This document shows positions 8,284 to 16,023 of a stretch of 64,000 nt of DNA, one piece after another (position 1 is the stretch's first letter; each line of letters starts with the position of its first letter). The notes under the pieces were generated by a model. The model worked only from the letters and a program-made list of their open reading frames with translations, ran no database searches and was not told the origin of the DNA. The stretch spans positions 62,001 through 126,000 of the forward strand of contig NZ_JAKUCN010000003.1 of assembly GCF_022808595.1 (NCBI RefSeq), read 5' to 3'. The translations under genes were made by a program, and so were the position numbers. Source of the stretch: Microvirga solisilvae (GTDB lineage: Bacteria > Pseudomonadota > Alphaproteobacteria > Rhizobiales > Beijerinckiaceae).

Positions 8284-8298
8284 AAGAGGCTCATGACG

Positions 8299-8331
8299 CT
8301 CAGCTGCGGAGATCTTCACTCCGCAGCTGAG
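8299..8331. terminator. Perfect 13-bp hairpin between convergent genes
   Basis: CTCAGCTGCGGAG (8299-8311) pairs with CTCCGCAGCTGAG (8319-8331) around a 7-base loop, and is followed by GCTTT. It lies between the stop of the repeat protein and the stop of carbonic anhydrase, so it probably terminates both. Confidence 0.7.
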
Positions 8332-8345
8332 GCTTTGATGTCGGC

Positions 8346-9023
8346 TTATGGCTCGACTTGACGCGCGGCAAACATCGACACGCGTTCGGGCATGTCGTCG
8401 ACCACCGGCTTGAACTCGCCGGTTTCGGGATCACGCACCAGCAGCACGCCGGTCGCGACGCCGAAATAAGCGCCGTGCAGCTGCAGCTTGCCGCGCTCCA
8501 CCAGAATGCGCACGCAAGGAAACGTCATCAGGTTCTTCAGGCTGTTCTCGATGGCGGCGAGTTCGAGACGCGGCAGATATTCTTCCAGATTGCCGCCGTG
8601 AGGGCCGAGGCGCTCGCCCGCCGGCTTGATCAGGTTCATCCAGCGGCCGATGAAATCGCCCGGCGAGAGCGGCGCGGTATCGTCGGCAAAGGCGCGCACG
8701 CCGCCGCAGCGGGCATGGCCCAGCACGACGATGTGCTTCACGCGAAGCGCCTGCACGGCGAATTCGAGCGCCGCCGAGGTGCCGTGGTAATCACCGCCGG
8801 TCTCGAAGGGCGGCACGAGGTTCGCCACGTTGCGCACCACGAACAATTCGCCCGGGCTCGCATCGAAAATCACTTCCGGCGAGACGCGGCTGTCACAGCA
8901 GCCGATCACCATTGTTTCAGGCGATTGGCCTTTCTCGGCCAGGGCCTCGAAGCGGCTCTTCTCGCGCGGGAGACGATCGTTGACGAAGGAGCGATAGCCA
9001 TCGGTCAGGCGCTGGGGAAACAT
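8346..9023 (-). CDS. Beta-class carbonic anhydrase
   Basis: This is a cytoplasmic zinc enzyme that interconverts CO2 and bicarbonate, 225 residues. The family signature CCDSRVSPE is at about 42-50, with Cys42 the first zinc ligand and the Asp44/Arg46 dyad. His103 and Cys106 lie in GHARCGG. EGSLFVVRN-type and DYHGTSAALEFAV segments match plant/type-II beta enzymes. The start at 9023 follows a GGAACCACCC stretch. It is 16 bases downstream of the DUF429-dehydratase frame and may be co-transcribed with it. A shared role is not obvious beyond general C/N metabolism. Confidence 0.95.
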   Translation of the reverse strand: MFPQRLTDGYRSFVNDRLPREKSRFEALAEKGQSPETMVIGCCDSRVSPEVIFDASPGELFVVRNVANLVPPFETGGDYHGTSAALEFAVQALRVKHIVVLGHARCGGVRAFADDTAPLSPGDFIGRWMNLIKPAGERLGPHGGNLEEYLPRLELAAIENSLKNLMTFPCVRILVERGKLQLHGAYFGVATGVLLVRDPETGEFKPVVDDMPERVSMFAARQVEP

Positions 9024-9039
9024 GGGTGGTTCCTCGTTG

Positions 9040-10734
9040 TCAGTGCGTCAGTTCAGTGAGCTTCTGGAGTTCGACATTGGCTCCGCAGAGGAGCACGCCG
9101 ATCCGCTCGTTGGGTTCAGGCTTATAAGCCCCTGAGAGCAAAGCCGCCAGAGCCGCCGCGCCACCGGGCTCGGAGGCAATGCGGTGCTCGCGCCAGAGCA
9201 TTCTCTGCGCCTCGCGGATGGCCTCGTCGGTAACCAGGGCCACGTGGTCGACGGTTTTCGAGCAGATCGAATGGACGAGCTCGCCCGTATTCCGGGCACC
9301 GAGGGAATCGGCTGCCACCGAATCCACGTCCACATCGACCGATTTTCCGGCCTGGAGGGCGGCATGCAGGGCCCGCGAGCCCTCCGGCTCCACGCCCACC
9401 ACCTTCACGCGGCCCGCCCACCAGCTCGCAATGCCGCTGATGAGCCCGCCGCCGCCCACAGCCACGAGCACGGTGTCGAGATCGGGCGCGTCCTGCTCCC
9501 ATTCGAGCCCCACCGTGCCCTGGCCCGTGATGGTGCTCTCGGCGGCGAAGGGGTGGATGCGCAGCGCGCCGGTCTCGGCCACATAGCGGTCGCAAGCCTC
9601 TTGAGCATCCGCATAGCGCGCGCCGCCGATCACCACCTCCGCCCCATGGGAGCGGATGACGGCGACCTTCGCCGGGCTCGAGATTTCGGGAACGAAGATG
9701 CGGGCCTTCACGCCGACCTGCTTTGCCGCATAGGCCACCGCCGCGCCGTGATTGCCGCCGGAAGCCGCCGCCACGCCCGCATCGGGAAAGGCGTTCGACA
9801 GAAGCGTGTTGAAGGCGCCGCGTGTCTTGAAGGAGCCCGCATGCTGCAGGAATTCGAGTTTCAGGCTGACCAGGCCTGGATGGCCGAAGGCCCCGGCCAG
9901 GTTCATCACCGGCGTGCGGCGGATATGGGGGGCGATCCGGACATGGGCCTCTTCGATGGCAGCGCGAGTGATGGTCATGGGGGATCTTTCAGGCGTTCTT
10001 TTGAGCGTCCAGATGGCGACCGGCAGGTCGTGGGCGTCGCGGCCTGGCGGGTCGGGAAAGGATTGGCCCCCACCTGTCGCGAGATCGAGCGCCACGGTCA
10101 ACCCCGCAAGCGCATCGAGCAGGTCGTCCGCCGCTGCTCCCCGCGGGGGCCGGGAGTCGATGAGATGGGTGGCCAGGAGCCCCGACTGCTTCAGAAGGCC
10201 TCGGCGCAGACGCATGCCGGGTTCGTAGGGGACGCTCTTCACCTTCTTGGGTTGGTCGAGCGCTCGGGAACCGTTCAGCGCCCAGAAGGCGAGTTCGGGG
10301 TGAACCTCGAACACCTTGTCCGCCAGTTCGGGGCGCGCCAGCAGCAGCGCATCGATCTCGCGGATCTTCGGGAAGATGCCGAAGCCCTGGCGCGAGACCT
10401 TGCGCGGCGGGTCGGAGGTGGCGAGCGCAAGTTTACAGGCCTCGCCGTAATCCTCCGCATAGACCGCCTGGCGCGAGGGGATGGAGAAAATGGAGGATTG
10501 GCGCTGGCCGAGGAGCGGGCGGATGAGCTGTTCGGGCACGCGGCCCGAGCCTTCAATGCGCTCCGGCAGGCCGATCGGCATATCGACGGCAATGATCGCG
10601 GGCTTTTCCGGCGCATCGGCGATGGCGGCGAGTGTCGGGGCGACGACGATCCGCGCGGATGCAGGATTGCCGACTTCCATCAGCGCCGCGATCCACCCAG
10701 CCCGGCAGCCATCCACGCCCGCAACCCACGTCAT
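9040..10734 (-). CDS. Fused frame: DUF429 nuclease-like domain plus threonine/serine ammonia-lyase
   Basis: One uninterrupted 564-codon frame encodes two families. Residues 1 to about 245 are DUF429-like (WVAGVDGCRAGW at the N-terminus, IPSRQAVYAEDY, a predicted RNase H-like fold). Residues 253-564 are a PLP fold-type II threonine/serine dehydratase, with the Schiff-base lysine in HAGSFKTRGAF (Lys303), ASGGNHG and the phosphate-binding GGGGLISG. The lyase would deaminate threonine or serine to the 2-oxoacid. An internal ATG at 9978 (residue 253, MTITRAAIEEAH) is where stand-alone lyases begin, but no good Shine-Dalgarno precedes it. It may be a real fusion, two cistrons from one frame, or a lost stop codon. 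Confidence 0.85.
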   Translation of the reverse strand: MTWVAGVDGCRAGWIAALMEVGNPASARIVVAPTLAAIADAPEKPAIIAVDMPIGLPERIEGSGRVPEQLIRPLLGQRQSSIFSIPSRQAVYAEDYGEACKLALATSDPPRKVSRQGFGIFPKIREIDALLLARPELADKVFEVHPELAFWALNGSRALDQPKKVKSVPYEPGMRLRRGLLKQSGLLATHLIDSRPPRGAAADDLLDALAGLTVALDLATGGGQSFPDPPGRDAHDLPVAIWTLKRTPERSPMTITRAAIEEAHVRIAPHIRRTPVMNLAGAFGHPGLVSLKLEFLQHAGSFKTRGAFNTLLSNAFPDAGVAAASGGNHGAAVAYAAKQVGVKARIFVPEISSPAKVAVIRSHGAEVVIGGARYADAQEACDRYVAETGALRIHPFAAESTITGQGTVGLEWEQDAPDLDTVLVAVGGGGLISGIASWWAGRVKVVGVEPEGSRALHAALQAGKSVDVDVDSVAADSLGARNTGELVHSICSKTVDHVALVTDEAIREAQRMLWREHRIASEPGGAAALAALLSGAYKPEPNERIGVLLCGANVELQKLTELTH

Positions 10735-10798
10735 TCGCTTCTCCTTTGCACGATCCCAGGGGGCTGATTAAAACCGAATGCGTGTCTGAGGAACCATC

Positions 10799-11680
10799 AT
10801 GATCGCAATCCGTCCCCGCCGCAGCGCCCTCTATATGCCGGGTTCCAATGCCCGCGCATTGGAGAAGGCGAAGACGCTTTCCGCCGACGTGGTGATCCTC
10901 GATCTCGAGGACGCGGTCGCACCCGATCTGAAGGCCGAGGCGCGGGATGCGGTCTGCGCCGCCGTGAAGACCGGCGGCTACGGCGGGCGGGAACTCGTGA
11001 TCCGCATCAACGGCCTCAACACAACCTGGGGCGAGGCTGATCTTGAGGCAGCGGCCTCGGCTGGCCCCGATGCGATCCTTCTTCCCAAAGTCTCGTCACC
11101 CGACGATGTACTGGCAGCGGGCCAGCGCCTCCATGCGCTCGGCGCGCCGGAGATGATGCGCGTGTGGGCGATGATCGAGACGCCGCTCGCGATTTTGCAG
11201 GCGAAAGAGATTGCCGCCGTGGCGCAGGACGCAACCTCGCGCTTGGCCTGCTTCGTCATGGGCACGAATGATCTCGCGAAGGATACGCGTGCTCGTCTTA
11301 AGCAAGGACGTGTAGCGATGATGCCCTGGCTCATGACGGCGCTTGCGGCTGCGCGTGCTTACGGCATCGACATTCTCGACGGTGTCTATAACGAGCTTTC
11401 GGACGAAGCAGGTTTTCACGCCGAATGCCTTCAGGGCCGCGATTGCGGCTTCGACGGCAAGACGCTGATTCATCCGAACCAGATCGCGGTTGCGAATGAG
11501 GTATTCGCGCCGTCACGCGACGAGATCGAGAAAGCACGCGACATCGCCGCGCTCTTCGATCTGCCGGAGAACGCGGGCAAAGGCGCGATCAGCCACAACG
11601 GCCGCATGGTCGAGCGGCTTCATGCGGAGATGGCGAAGCACACATTGGCGCTGGCCGAGGCGATTGAAAATCGCTCGTGA
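10799..11680 (+). CDS. HpcH/HpaI-family CoA-ester lyase
   Basis: This 293-residue TIM-barrel enzyme belongs to the citrate lyase beta/malyl-CoA lyase family. Characteristic segments are RRSALYMPGSN at the start, ILDLEDAV (substrate/metal site), LPKVSSPDDV, the metal ligand Glu in WAMIETP, and GKTLIHPNQI near the end. The substrate could be malyl-CoA, beta-methylmalyl-CoA or citramalyl-CoA and cannot be fixed from sequence. It is divergent from the DUF429-dehydratase frame across 64 bases that should hold both promoters. A repeat cluster follows. The genes next to it do not form a recognisable CoA-lyase pathway. Confidence 0.9.
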   Translation: MIAIRPRRSALYMPGSNARALEKAKTLSADVVILDLEDAVAPDLKAEARDAVCAAVKTGGYGGRELVIRINGLNTTWGEADLEAAASAGPDAILLPKVSSPDDVLAAGQRLHALGAPEMMRVWAMIETPLAILQAKEIAAVAQDATSRLACFVMGTNDLAKDTRARLKQGRVAMMPWLMTALAAARAYGIDILDGVYNELSDEAGFHAECLQGRDCGFDGKTLIHPNQIAVANEVFAPSRDEIEKARDIAALFDLPENAGKGAISHNGRMVERLHAEMAKHTLALAEAIENRS

Positions 11681-11690
11681 TGTCTAGGTG

Positions 11691-11940
11691 GTCATCCCGG
11701 ACGGCGTAAGCCGAGCCGGGATCGCGAGCAGAATGAAGTTGAGAGCCTCAGGATGTCATCCCCGCGCAGGCGGGGATCCATAACCACGGCGGTTGGATGG
11801 AATGCCACTGCGGCAATCGCCTGCTTCGTTCTGTAAGCCGAGCGGATATGGATTCCCGCCTTCGCGGGAATGACAGTGGTGGCTCATGCGCCAGTCTCGT
11901 TCAACGATCCCGGGTTCTGCTGCGCAGCCCCGGGATGACG
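11691..11940. repeat. Nested palindromic intergenic repeats
   Basis: Two head-to-head units of about 36 bases of a GTCATCCCGG...CCGGGATCG type (11691-11726, and inverted 11904-11940) bracket a second repeat. The inner repeat has ends TCATCCCCGCGCAGGCGGGG (from 11756) and TTCCCGCCTTCGCGGGAATG (to about 11872). The whole fills the gap between the CoA lyase and the Trm112-like gene. Relatives of the outer unit occur at 42665-42903 and 59787-59826. No open frame is supported here. Confidence 0.75.
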
Positions 11941-11952
11941 CCATTCTTTTCC

Positions 11953-12183
11953 TCAATCCGTCAGCTGGCGCGCCTCTTCCGGCAGCATGATCGGGATGCC
12001 GTCGCGGATCGGGTAGGCGAGTTTCGCGCGGCGGCTGACGAGTTCCTGGCGGGCGGAATCGTATTCCAGCGTTTCCTTGGTGAGTGGGCAGACGAGAAGC
12101 TCCAGGAGCTTCGGGTCGATGCGCGTGGCTTCCACGGGCTGGGGCGCGTCCGACGGGATGGACGGGGTCGTCTCTGGGGTCAT
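11953..12183 (-). CDS. Trm112-family protein
   Basis: This small protein of 76 residues carries [17 protein letters not shown], then [18 protein letters not shown], the Trm112/YcaR signature. In eukaryotes Trm112 activates methyltransferases; the bacterial role is undefined. Only one cysteine is present, so a zinc site is unlikely. It is the last gene of a minus-strand run (ProXp-type deacylase, thioredoxin-TPR, Lon-substrate-domain, Trm112), 12 bases after the preceding gene. Confidence 0.9.
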   Translation of the reverse strand: MTPETTPSIPSDAPQPVEATRIDPKLLELLVCPLTKETLEYDSARQELVSRRAKLAYPIRDGIPIMLPEEARQLTD

Positions 12184-12195
12184 GTTTTACAAATC

Positions 12196-12867
12196 CTATT
12201 GCAACGTCGAGTCGGAGCTGACACCGCCACGGGCCAGCTCGATTTCGGTGAGCGCGATGAGAACTTCCGCGCGGGTTTTCAAATCGGGTGCTTCGAGCAG
12301 CGCCTGCTTCTCGCGCACGCCGAAGGGGCTCATCATGCAAAGTGCGTTCACGAGCGCCTCGTTCGGCGCTTCCTCGATGCCGCGCCAATCCACCTTCACA
12401 TGCGCCGCATCCACGAAATCGCGCAGGGCCTTCACGACGCCTTCGCGGTCGACGTCATTCTCGCCCGCCCGGGCGATGAAGTCGCTCGTGAAAGGCTCGA
12501 AACTCACGCGGCAGCGACGGAAGAGATCGATGGCCGGAAGCTCCTCCTCCACGCGAAAGCGCGAGATGCCGATGAGTGTGATGAGATAGCGCCCGTCGCC
12601 GGTTTCCGCGAATTGTGTGATGCGTCCCACGCAGCCGACGGAATAGATCTTGGGAATGGTCGTATCCGGATCGCTGTCGGCGTCCGTCTGGATCATGCCG
12701 ATCACGCGGTCGGTCTTCAGCGCATGATCCACCATGGCGAGATAGCGCGGCTCGAAGATGTTGAGCGGAATCTGCCCGCGCGGCAGAAGAAGCGCGCCGG
12801 GGAGAGGAAAGACGGGGATGACCGATGGGCAATCCTCAGGCCCCCGGTATGCCGCGTTCATTCCCAT
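12196..12867 (-). CDS. Lon N-terminal-domain (substrate-binding) protein
   Basis: The 223-residue protein consists of the Lon protease N-terminal/PUA-like domain only. It begins VIPVFPLPGALLLPRGQIPLNIFEPRYLAMV in pieces typical of the family and contains GCVGRITQFAETGDGRYL. No AAA+ or peptidase domain is present, so it is not a protease. Such stand-alone domains are widespread next to thioredoxin and Trm112 genes in alphaproteobacteria, as here. A role in protein quality control is inferred from the domain and neighbours only. Confidence 0.92.
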   Translation of the reverse strand: MGMNAAYRGPEDCPSVIPVFPLPGALLLPRGQIPLNIFEPRYLAMVDHALKTDRVIGMIQTDADSDPDTTIPKIYSVGCVGRITQFAETGDGRYLITLIGISRFRVEEELPAIDLFRRCRVSFEPFTSDFIARAGENDVDREGVVKALRDFVDAAHVKVDWRGIEEAPNEALVNALCMMSPFGVREKQALLEAPDLKTRAEVLIALTEIELARGGVSSDSTLQ

Positions 12868-12912
12868 TCCGATCTCCCGCCCATTCCTATCTCCCCGCTG
12901 CGTCGCGACGGA

Positions 12913-13818
12913 TCAGGCGAACAAGAGCGAGGAAAGCTTCCGCCGCCCCGCAATCGTCATCTCGTCCATCGGACCCCAGGCCTCGAAAAACTGGACGAGC
13001 TGCTTGCGCGCGCCGTCGTCGTTCCAATTGCGGTCGCGGCGAACGATTTCAAGGAGGTGAGCCACCGCTTCCTCGCGGTTTCCGCGTGCATTGAGGGCAA
13101 TTGCGAGATCGAAGCGTGCCTGATGATCGAGCGGATCGGTTTCGACCTTGCGCTGAAGCTCGACTGTGTCGCCGAGCGAGCCCGCCTGCTCTGCGAGTTC
13201 CACGGCAGCGCGCGCGCCAGCCATCGCCGGATCGTTCGCCTTCGCCTCGGGCGCCATGGCGAGGAAGCGCTTCGCGCCTTCGAGATCGCCCACTTCCACG
13301 TGAAGCTTCACGAGGGCGGCGAGCGCCACGGTGTTCTCGGGCTCCTGCGAGAGGACAGCGGCATAGAGTTCCGCCGCGCCGCCCATGTCGCCCGCAGCCA
13401 AAAGCTGATCGGCCTCCGCCAGAATCTCTTCCGTCGCGCCGGGACCGAGCGGGCCGACAAGGCGCTCGATGAAGCCTTTCAGCTGGCTTTCCGGCAGCGC
13501 GCCCATGAAGCCGTCCACCGGCTGGCCGCGCTGGAAGGCGAAGACGGCGGGGATCGACTGCACGCCGAGCTGGCCCGCGATCTGCGGATGCTCGTCGATG
13601 TTCATCTTCACGAGCTTCACCTTGCCGCCGGCGGCCTTCACCACCTTTTCGAGAACGGGGGTGAGCTGCTTGCAGGGACCGCACCAGGGCGCCCAGAAAT
13701 CGACCAGCACCGGCTGATTCATCGACTCGGCCAGCACGTCCTGGCGGAAATCGGCCGTCGTGGTGTCCTTTATCAGATTATCGGACGCCATTCCGGGGGT
13801 GGGGGTATCGGTCAACAT
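12913..13818 (-). CDS. Thioredoxin-TPR protein (CnoX/YbbN-like co-chaperone)
   Basis: The 301-residue product has a thioredoxin fold at about 20-125 with an intact WCGPC motif (Cys46 and Cys49) and the cis-proline segment QSIPAVFAF. A helical TPR-like C-terminal half contains repeated AAELYAAVLSQEPEN and FDLAIALNARGNREEAV units. This is the layout of YbbN/CnoX, which protects substrates of chaperones from over-oxidation. Having both active cysteines differs from the E. coli protein and suggests redox activity. It lies 45 bases upstream of the Lon-domain gene and is probably co-transcribed with it. Confidence 0.93.
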   Translation of the reverse strand: MLTDTPTPGMASDNLIKDTTTADFRQDVLAESMNQPVLVDFWAPWCGPCKQLTPVLEKVVKAAGGKVKLVKMNIDEHPQIAGQLGVQSIPAVFAFQRGQPVDGFMGALPESQLKGFIERLVGPLGPGATEEILAEADQLLAAGDMGGAAELYAAVLSQEPENTVALAALVKLHVEVGDLEGAKRFLAMAPEAKANDPAMAGARAAVELAEQAGSLGDTVELQRKVETDPLDHQARFDLAIALNARGNREEAVAHLLEIVRRDRNWNDDGARKQLVQFFEAWGPMDEMTIAGRRKLSSLLFA

Positions 13819-13869
13819 GCGATCCTCGAAGGGTGATCGTGGGAAGGGGCTTTTCGCCTAGATGGGAGC

Positions 13870-14397
13870 TCAACCGTTATCCGGCAATTCCGCAGGCGGC
13901 TCCGGCAGGCGAAGAATCAGCGGATCATGGCCTGTGGCGCGCAGGAATTTCACCAGATCCTCCCGGGAGACGCCGGTGGTCATGGAATTGACCAGCGGAT
14001 GGAAGTTCACCCGCTCGTGCTCCATGAGATTGGCGTCGAGCACCATGGTCACCCGGCCTTCCGTGTCATTCACCACGGCAAAGGCCGTCACCGAGCCCGG
14101 CTCGACCCCGAGCATTTCCTTCAGCTGCTCGGCGGAGCCGAAGGAGAGGCGGCCCGAGGCTCCGAGAACCTCGTGCGTCCGCTTCAGATCGATGGCGGTG
14201 TCGTGCTTGGCGGAAATCAGGAAGTAGCGCCCCTTCTTGTCCTTCACGAAGAGATTCTTGGAATGGGCGCCGGGAACGCTTTCCTTGACCGATTTCGATT
14301 CGGCCACCGTGAAGACCGGCTCGTGCTCCACGGTCTCGGAGGGAATGCCGAGCGCATCCAGGCGCTCCAGGAGTTCTTTCGGGGAGAGATGGGGCAA
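13870..14397 (-). CDS. ProXp/YbaK-type aminoacyl-tRNA editing protein
   Basis: The 175-residue product is a free-standing prolyl-tRNA-synthetase-associated domain. These enzymes hydrolyse mischarged tRNA, for example Ala-tRNA(Pro). Recognisable segments are KNLFVKDKKGRYFLI, ASGRLSFGSAEQLKEMLGVEPGSVTAFA and the MEHERVNFHPLVNSMT loop near the C-terminus. The last two match the ProXp-ala group best, but specificity is inference. It heads the minus-strand run towards thioredoxin and faces tRNA-Gly across about 155 bases. Confidence 0.92.
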   Translation of the reverse strand: MPHLSPKELLERLDALGIPSETVEHEPVFTVAESKSVKESVPGAHSKNLFVKDKKGRYFLISAKHDTAIDLKRTHEVLGASGRLSFGSAEQLKEMLGVEPGSVTAFAVVNDTEGRVTMVLDANLMEHERVNFHPLVNSMTTGVSREDLVKFLRATGHDPLILRLPEPPAELPDNG

Positions 14398-14552
14398 GGT
14401 GCGGGGACTCCAGCGTGCCCCAGGCTTCTACCCAGCCCGGCAACGGGGCTCAAGCGCCGCGTCAAAAAGATTGGCGAAGACCCCTTGCAATGTGAGTCGT
14501 TTTGGGGCAAATCAGCGGCCTCGAAACGATGCCTAGCGCATCGCGGAGCGGT

Positions 14553-14627
14553 GCGGGTGTAGCTCAGGGGTAGAGCACAACCTTGCCAAGGTTGGGGTCG
14601 AGGGTTCGAATCCCTTCGCCCGCTCCA
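14553..14627 (+). tRNA. tRNA-Gly (anticodon GCC)
   Basis: A complete cloverleaf is visible: the acceptor stem GCGGGTG/CGCCCGC (14553-14559/14617-14623), a D arm with AGCTCAGGGGTAGAGC, an anticodon stem CAACC/GGTTG around TTGCCAA, and a T arm GAGGGTTCGAATCCCTT. The discriminator is T and the terminal CCA is encoded (14625-14627). Confidence 0.97.
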
Positions 14628-14658
14628 ATTTCTCTCAAAATTCGAGAGCCTTACGAAG

Positions 14659-14687
14659 GCCCGCCGTCAGGCGGGCTTTTCGTTTTT
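14659..14687 (+). terminator. Intrinsic terminator after tRNA-Gly
   Basis: GCCCGCC (14659-14665) pairs with GGCGGGC (14670-14676) around GTCA, followed by TTTTCGTTTTT. It lies about 30 bases downstream of the tRNA. Confidence 0.85.
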
Positions 14688-14748
14688 GCGGCCATCGCTC
14701 GGAGCGGATAAGGTCACAACCTTCCTCCGGTCCCGATCCGCTCAACCC

Positions 14749-15912
14749 ATGCTCGTCATCAAAGAAGTCTTCGCTGCAGGCTACCGCTCCTTGAGGCATA
14801 TCCGCTTCCCGGTCGAGCCCCTGTCCGTGTTCGTGGGCGCCAATGGTACGGGCAAGACGAACCTCTACCGCTCGCTTCAGCTCCTACAATCGGCCGCCGC
14901 CGGCACGCTCGCGCACGACCTTGCCGCCGAGGGTGGTTTCGATTCCGTCTTTTGGGCGGGCACGCGCAATCCGAAGGAGCCGGTCAGGGTCAAGCTGGGC
15001 GTTCGCCTGTCGGGAGAGGGCGCTGGCGGTTACAACCTCGAATACGCGGTCGAGACGGGGCTGGTGAAGTCGGCCGGCGGCGTCATTTGGGGAGCAGGTT
15101 TTCTCCTGGAGCCGCAGATCAAGGCTGAGACGCTCGTCTACGAGGCTCCTCGGCGCTCGAAAAAACTCCTCGACCGGCAGGGCCCGCATGGTCATTGCCT
15201 CGACGAGGAGGGATTGAAACGTCCGCTGGGCGGCGAGATCCTGCCCTCGGAGACCGCTTTGAATTCCTTACAGGATGCAGCCGCTTTTCCCGATCTGCAT
15301 CTGGCCCGGCGCACCATGCTGGAATGGCGGTTCTTTCACGATTTCCGCACCGATGCCCGCTCGTCCCTGCGCCAGCCCTGCCTTGCGGTGACATCGCCGA
15401 CGCTCGCCTCCGACGGTTCGAACCTGGCGGCGGTCTTCGCGACATTGGCCCATATCCGTCAGGACACCGTCGATCTCGACCAAGCCTTCGACGATGCGTT
15501 TCCCGGCGCGCGGCTCGTCATTCCCGAACCCGACCGTTTCGCCAGTTTCGGCGTGGTCTTTCCCGATTACCCGAAGCGCATCTTCCAGCCCTCCGAGTTG
15601 TCGGACGGCACGTTGCATTTCCTGGCGCTCGCCGGTGCGCTCCTGTCCTATCGTCTTCCGCCCTTCATTGCCCTGAACGAACCTGAGGCGAGCCTGCATC
15701 CCGATCTGCTCGAACCGCTCGCGCGCATGATCGTCTCCGCGTCCAGGCGAACGCAGGTCTGGCTCGTGACCCATTCCGAGCCGCTGGCCGAGGCGATCAC
15801 GCGGAATAGCGGCGTCTCGCCGCGGCGGGTCATCAAGCGAAAGGGCGAAACCTGGATCGACGGCCTTCGCCTGAGCGGGGATTTCGCGGAAGAGGAAGAT
15901 GAGGACGCATGA
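14749..15912 (+). CDS. ABC/SMC-type AAA ATPase (AAA_21-like)
   Basis: From the ATG at 14749 the protein has 387 residues. Earlier in-frame starts overlap the tRNA terminator and are less likely. Walker A GANGTGKTN is at about 30-38. A signature-like LSDGTLHFLALAGALLSY, a Walker B with ALNEPEASLHPDLL and a switch histidine in LVTHSEPL follow. This is the RecF/OLD-type core without a TOPRIM domain. Such ATPases often work with a nuclease partner, but no partner gene is adjacent. Base composition matches the surroundings, so recent transfer is not evident. The function is unassigned. Confidence 0.88.
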   Translation: MLVIKEVFAAGYRSLRHIRFPVEPLSVFVGANGTGKTNLYRSLQLLQSAAAGTLAHDLAAEGGFDSVFWAGTRNPKEPVRVKLGVRLSGEGAGGYNLEYAVETGLVKSAGGVIWGAGFLLEPQIKAETLVYEAPRRSKKLLDRQGPHGHCLDEEGLKRPLGGEILPSETALNSLQDAAAFPDLHLARRTMLEWRFFHDFRTDARSSLRQPCLAVTSPTLASDGSNLAAVFATLAHIRQDTVDLDQAFDDAFPGARLVIPEPDRFASFGVVFPDYPKRIFQPSELSDGTLHFLALAGALLSYRLPPFIALNEPEASLHPDLLEPLARMIVSASRRTQVWLVTHSEPLAEAITRNSGVSPRRVIKRKGETWIDGLRLSGDFAEEEDEDA

Positions 15913-16023
15913 GCGCTTATGCGCCTTCCGTCTCATGGCACCGGCTTGTACCCTCTGATAACGCTTGAACGCTGTTAGCCCGGCGCCACTCTGTAACGAC
16001 ACGGGCGAATTTGGGAGGATACG

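Noticed and set aside
9184-10767. Plus-strand open frame of 527 codons opposite the DUF429-dehydratase gene
   Set aside because: The PLP lysine, glycine loop and DUF429 motifs are on the minus strand; the plus frame has no domain and is an antisense shadow.
11797-13836. Long plus-strand open frame of 679 codons
   Set aside because: It runs antisense through the Trm112, Lon-domain and thioredoxin genes, whose motifs are clear on the minus strand. In high-GC DNA, long mirror frames are expected; its translation is rich in His, Arg and Leu with no domain.
14553-15912. tRNA-Gly considered as the attachment site of an integrated element
   Set aside because: No integrase, no second copy of the tRNA 3' end and no change of base composition were seen downstream.
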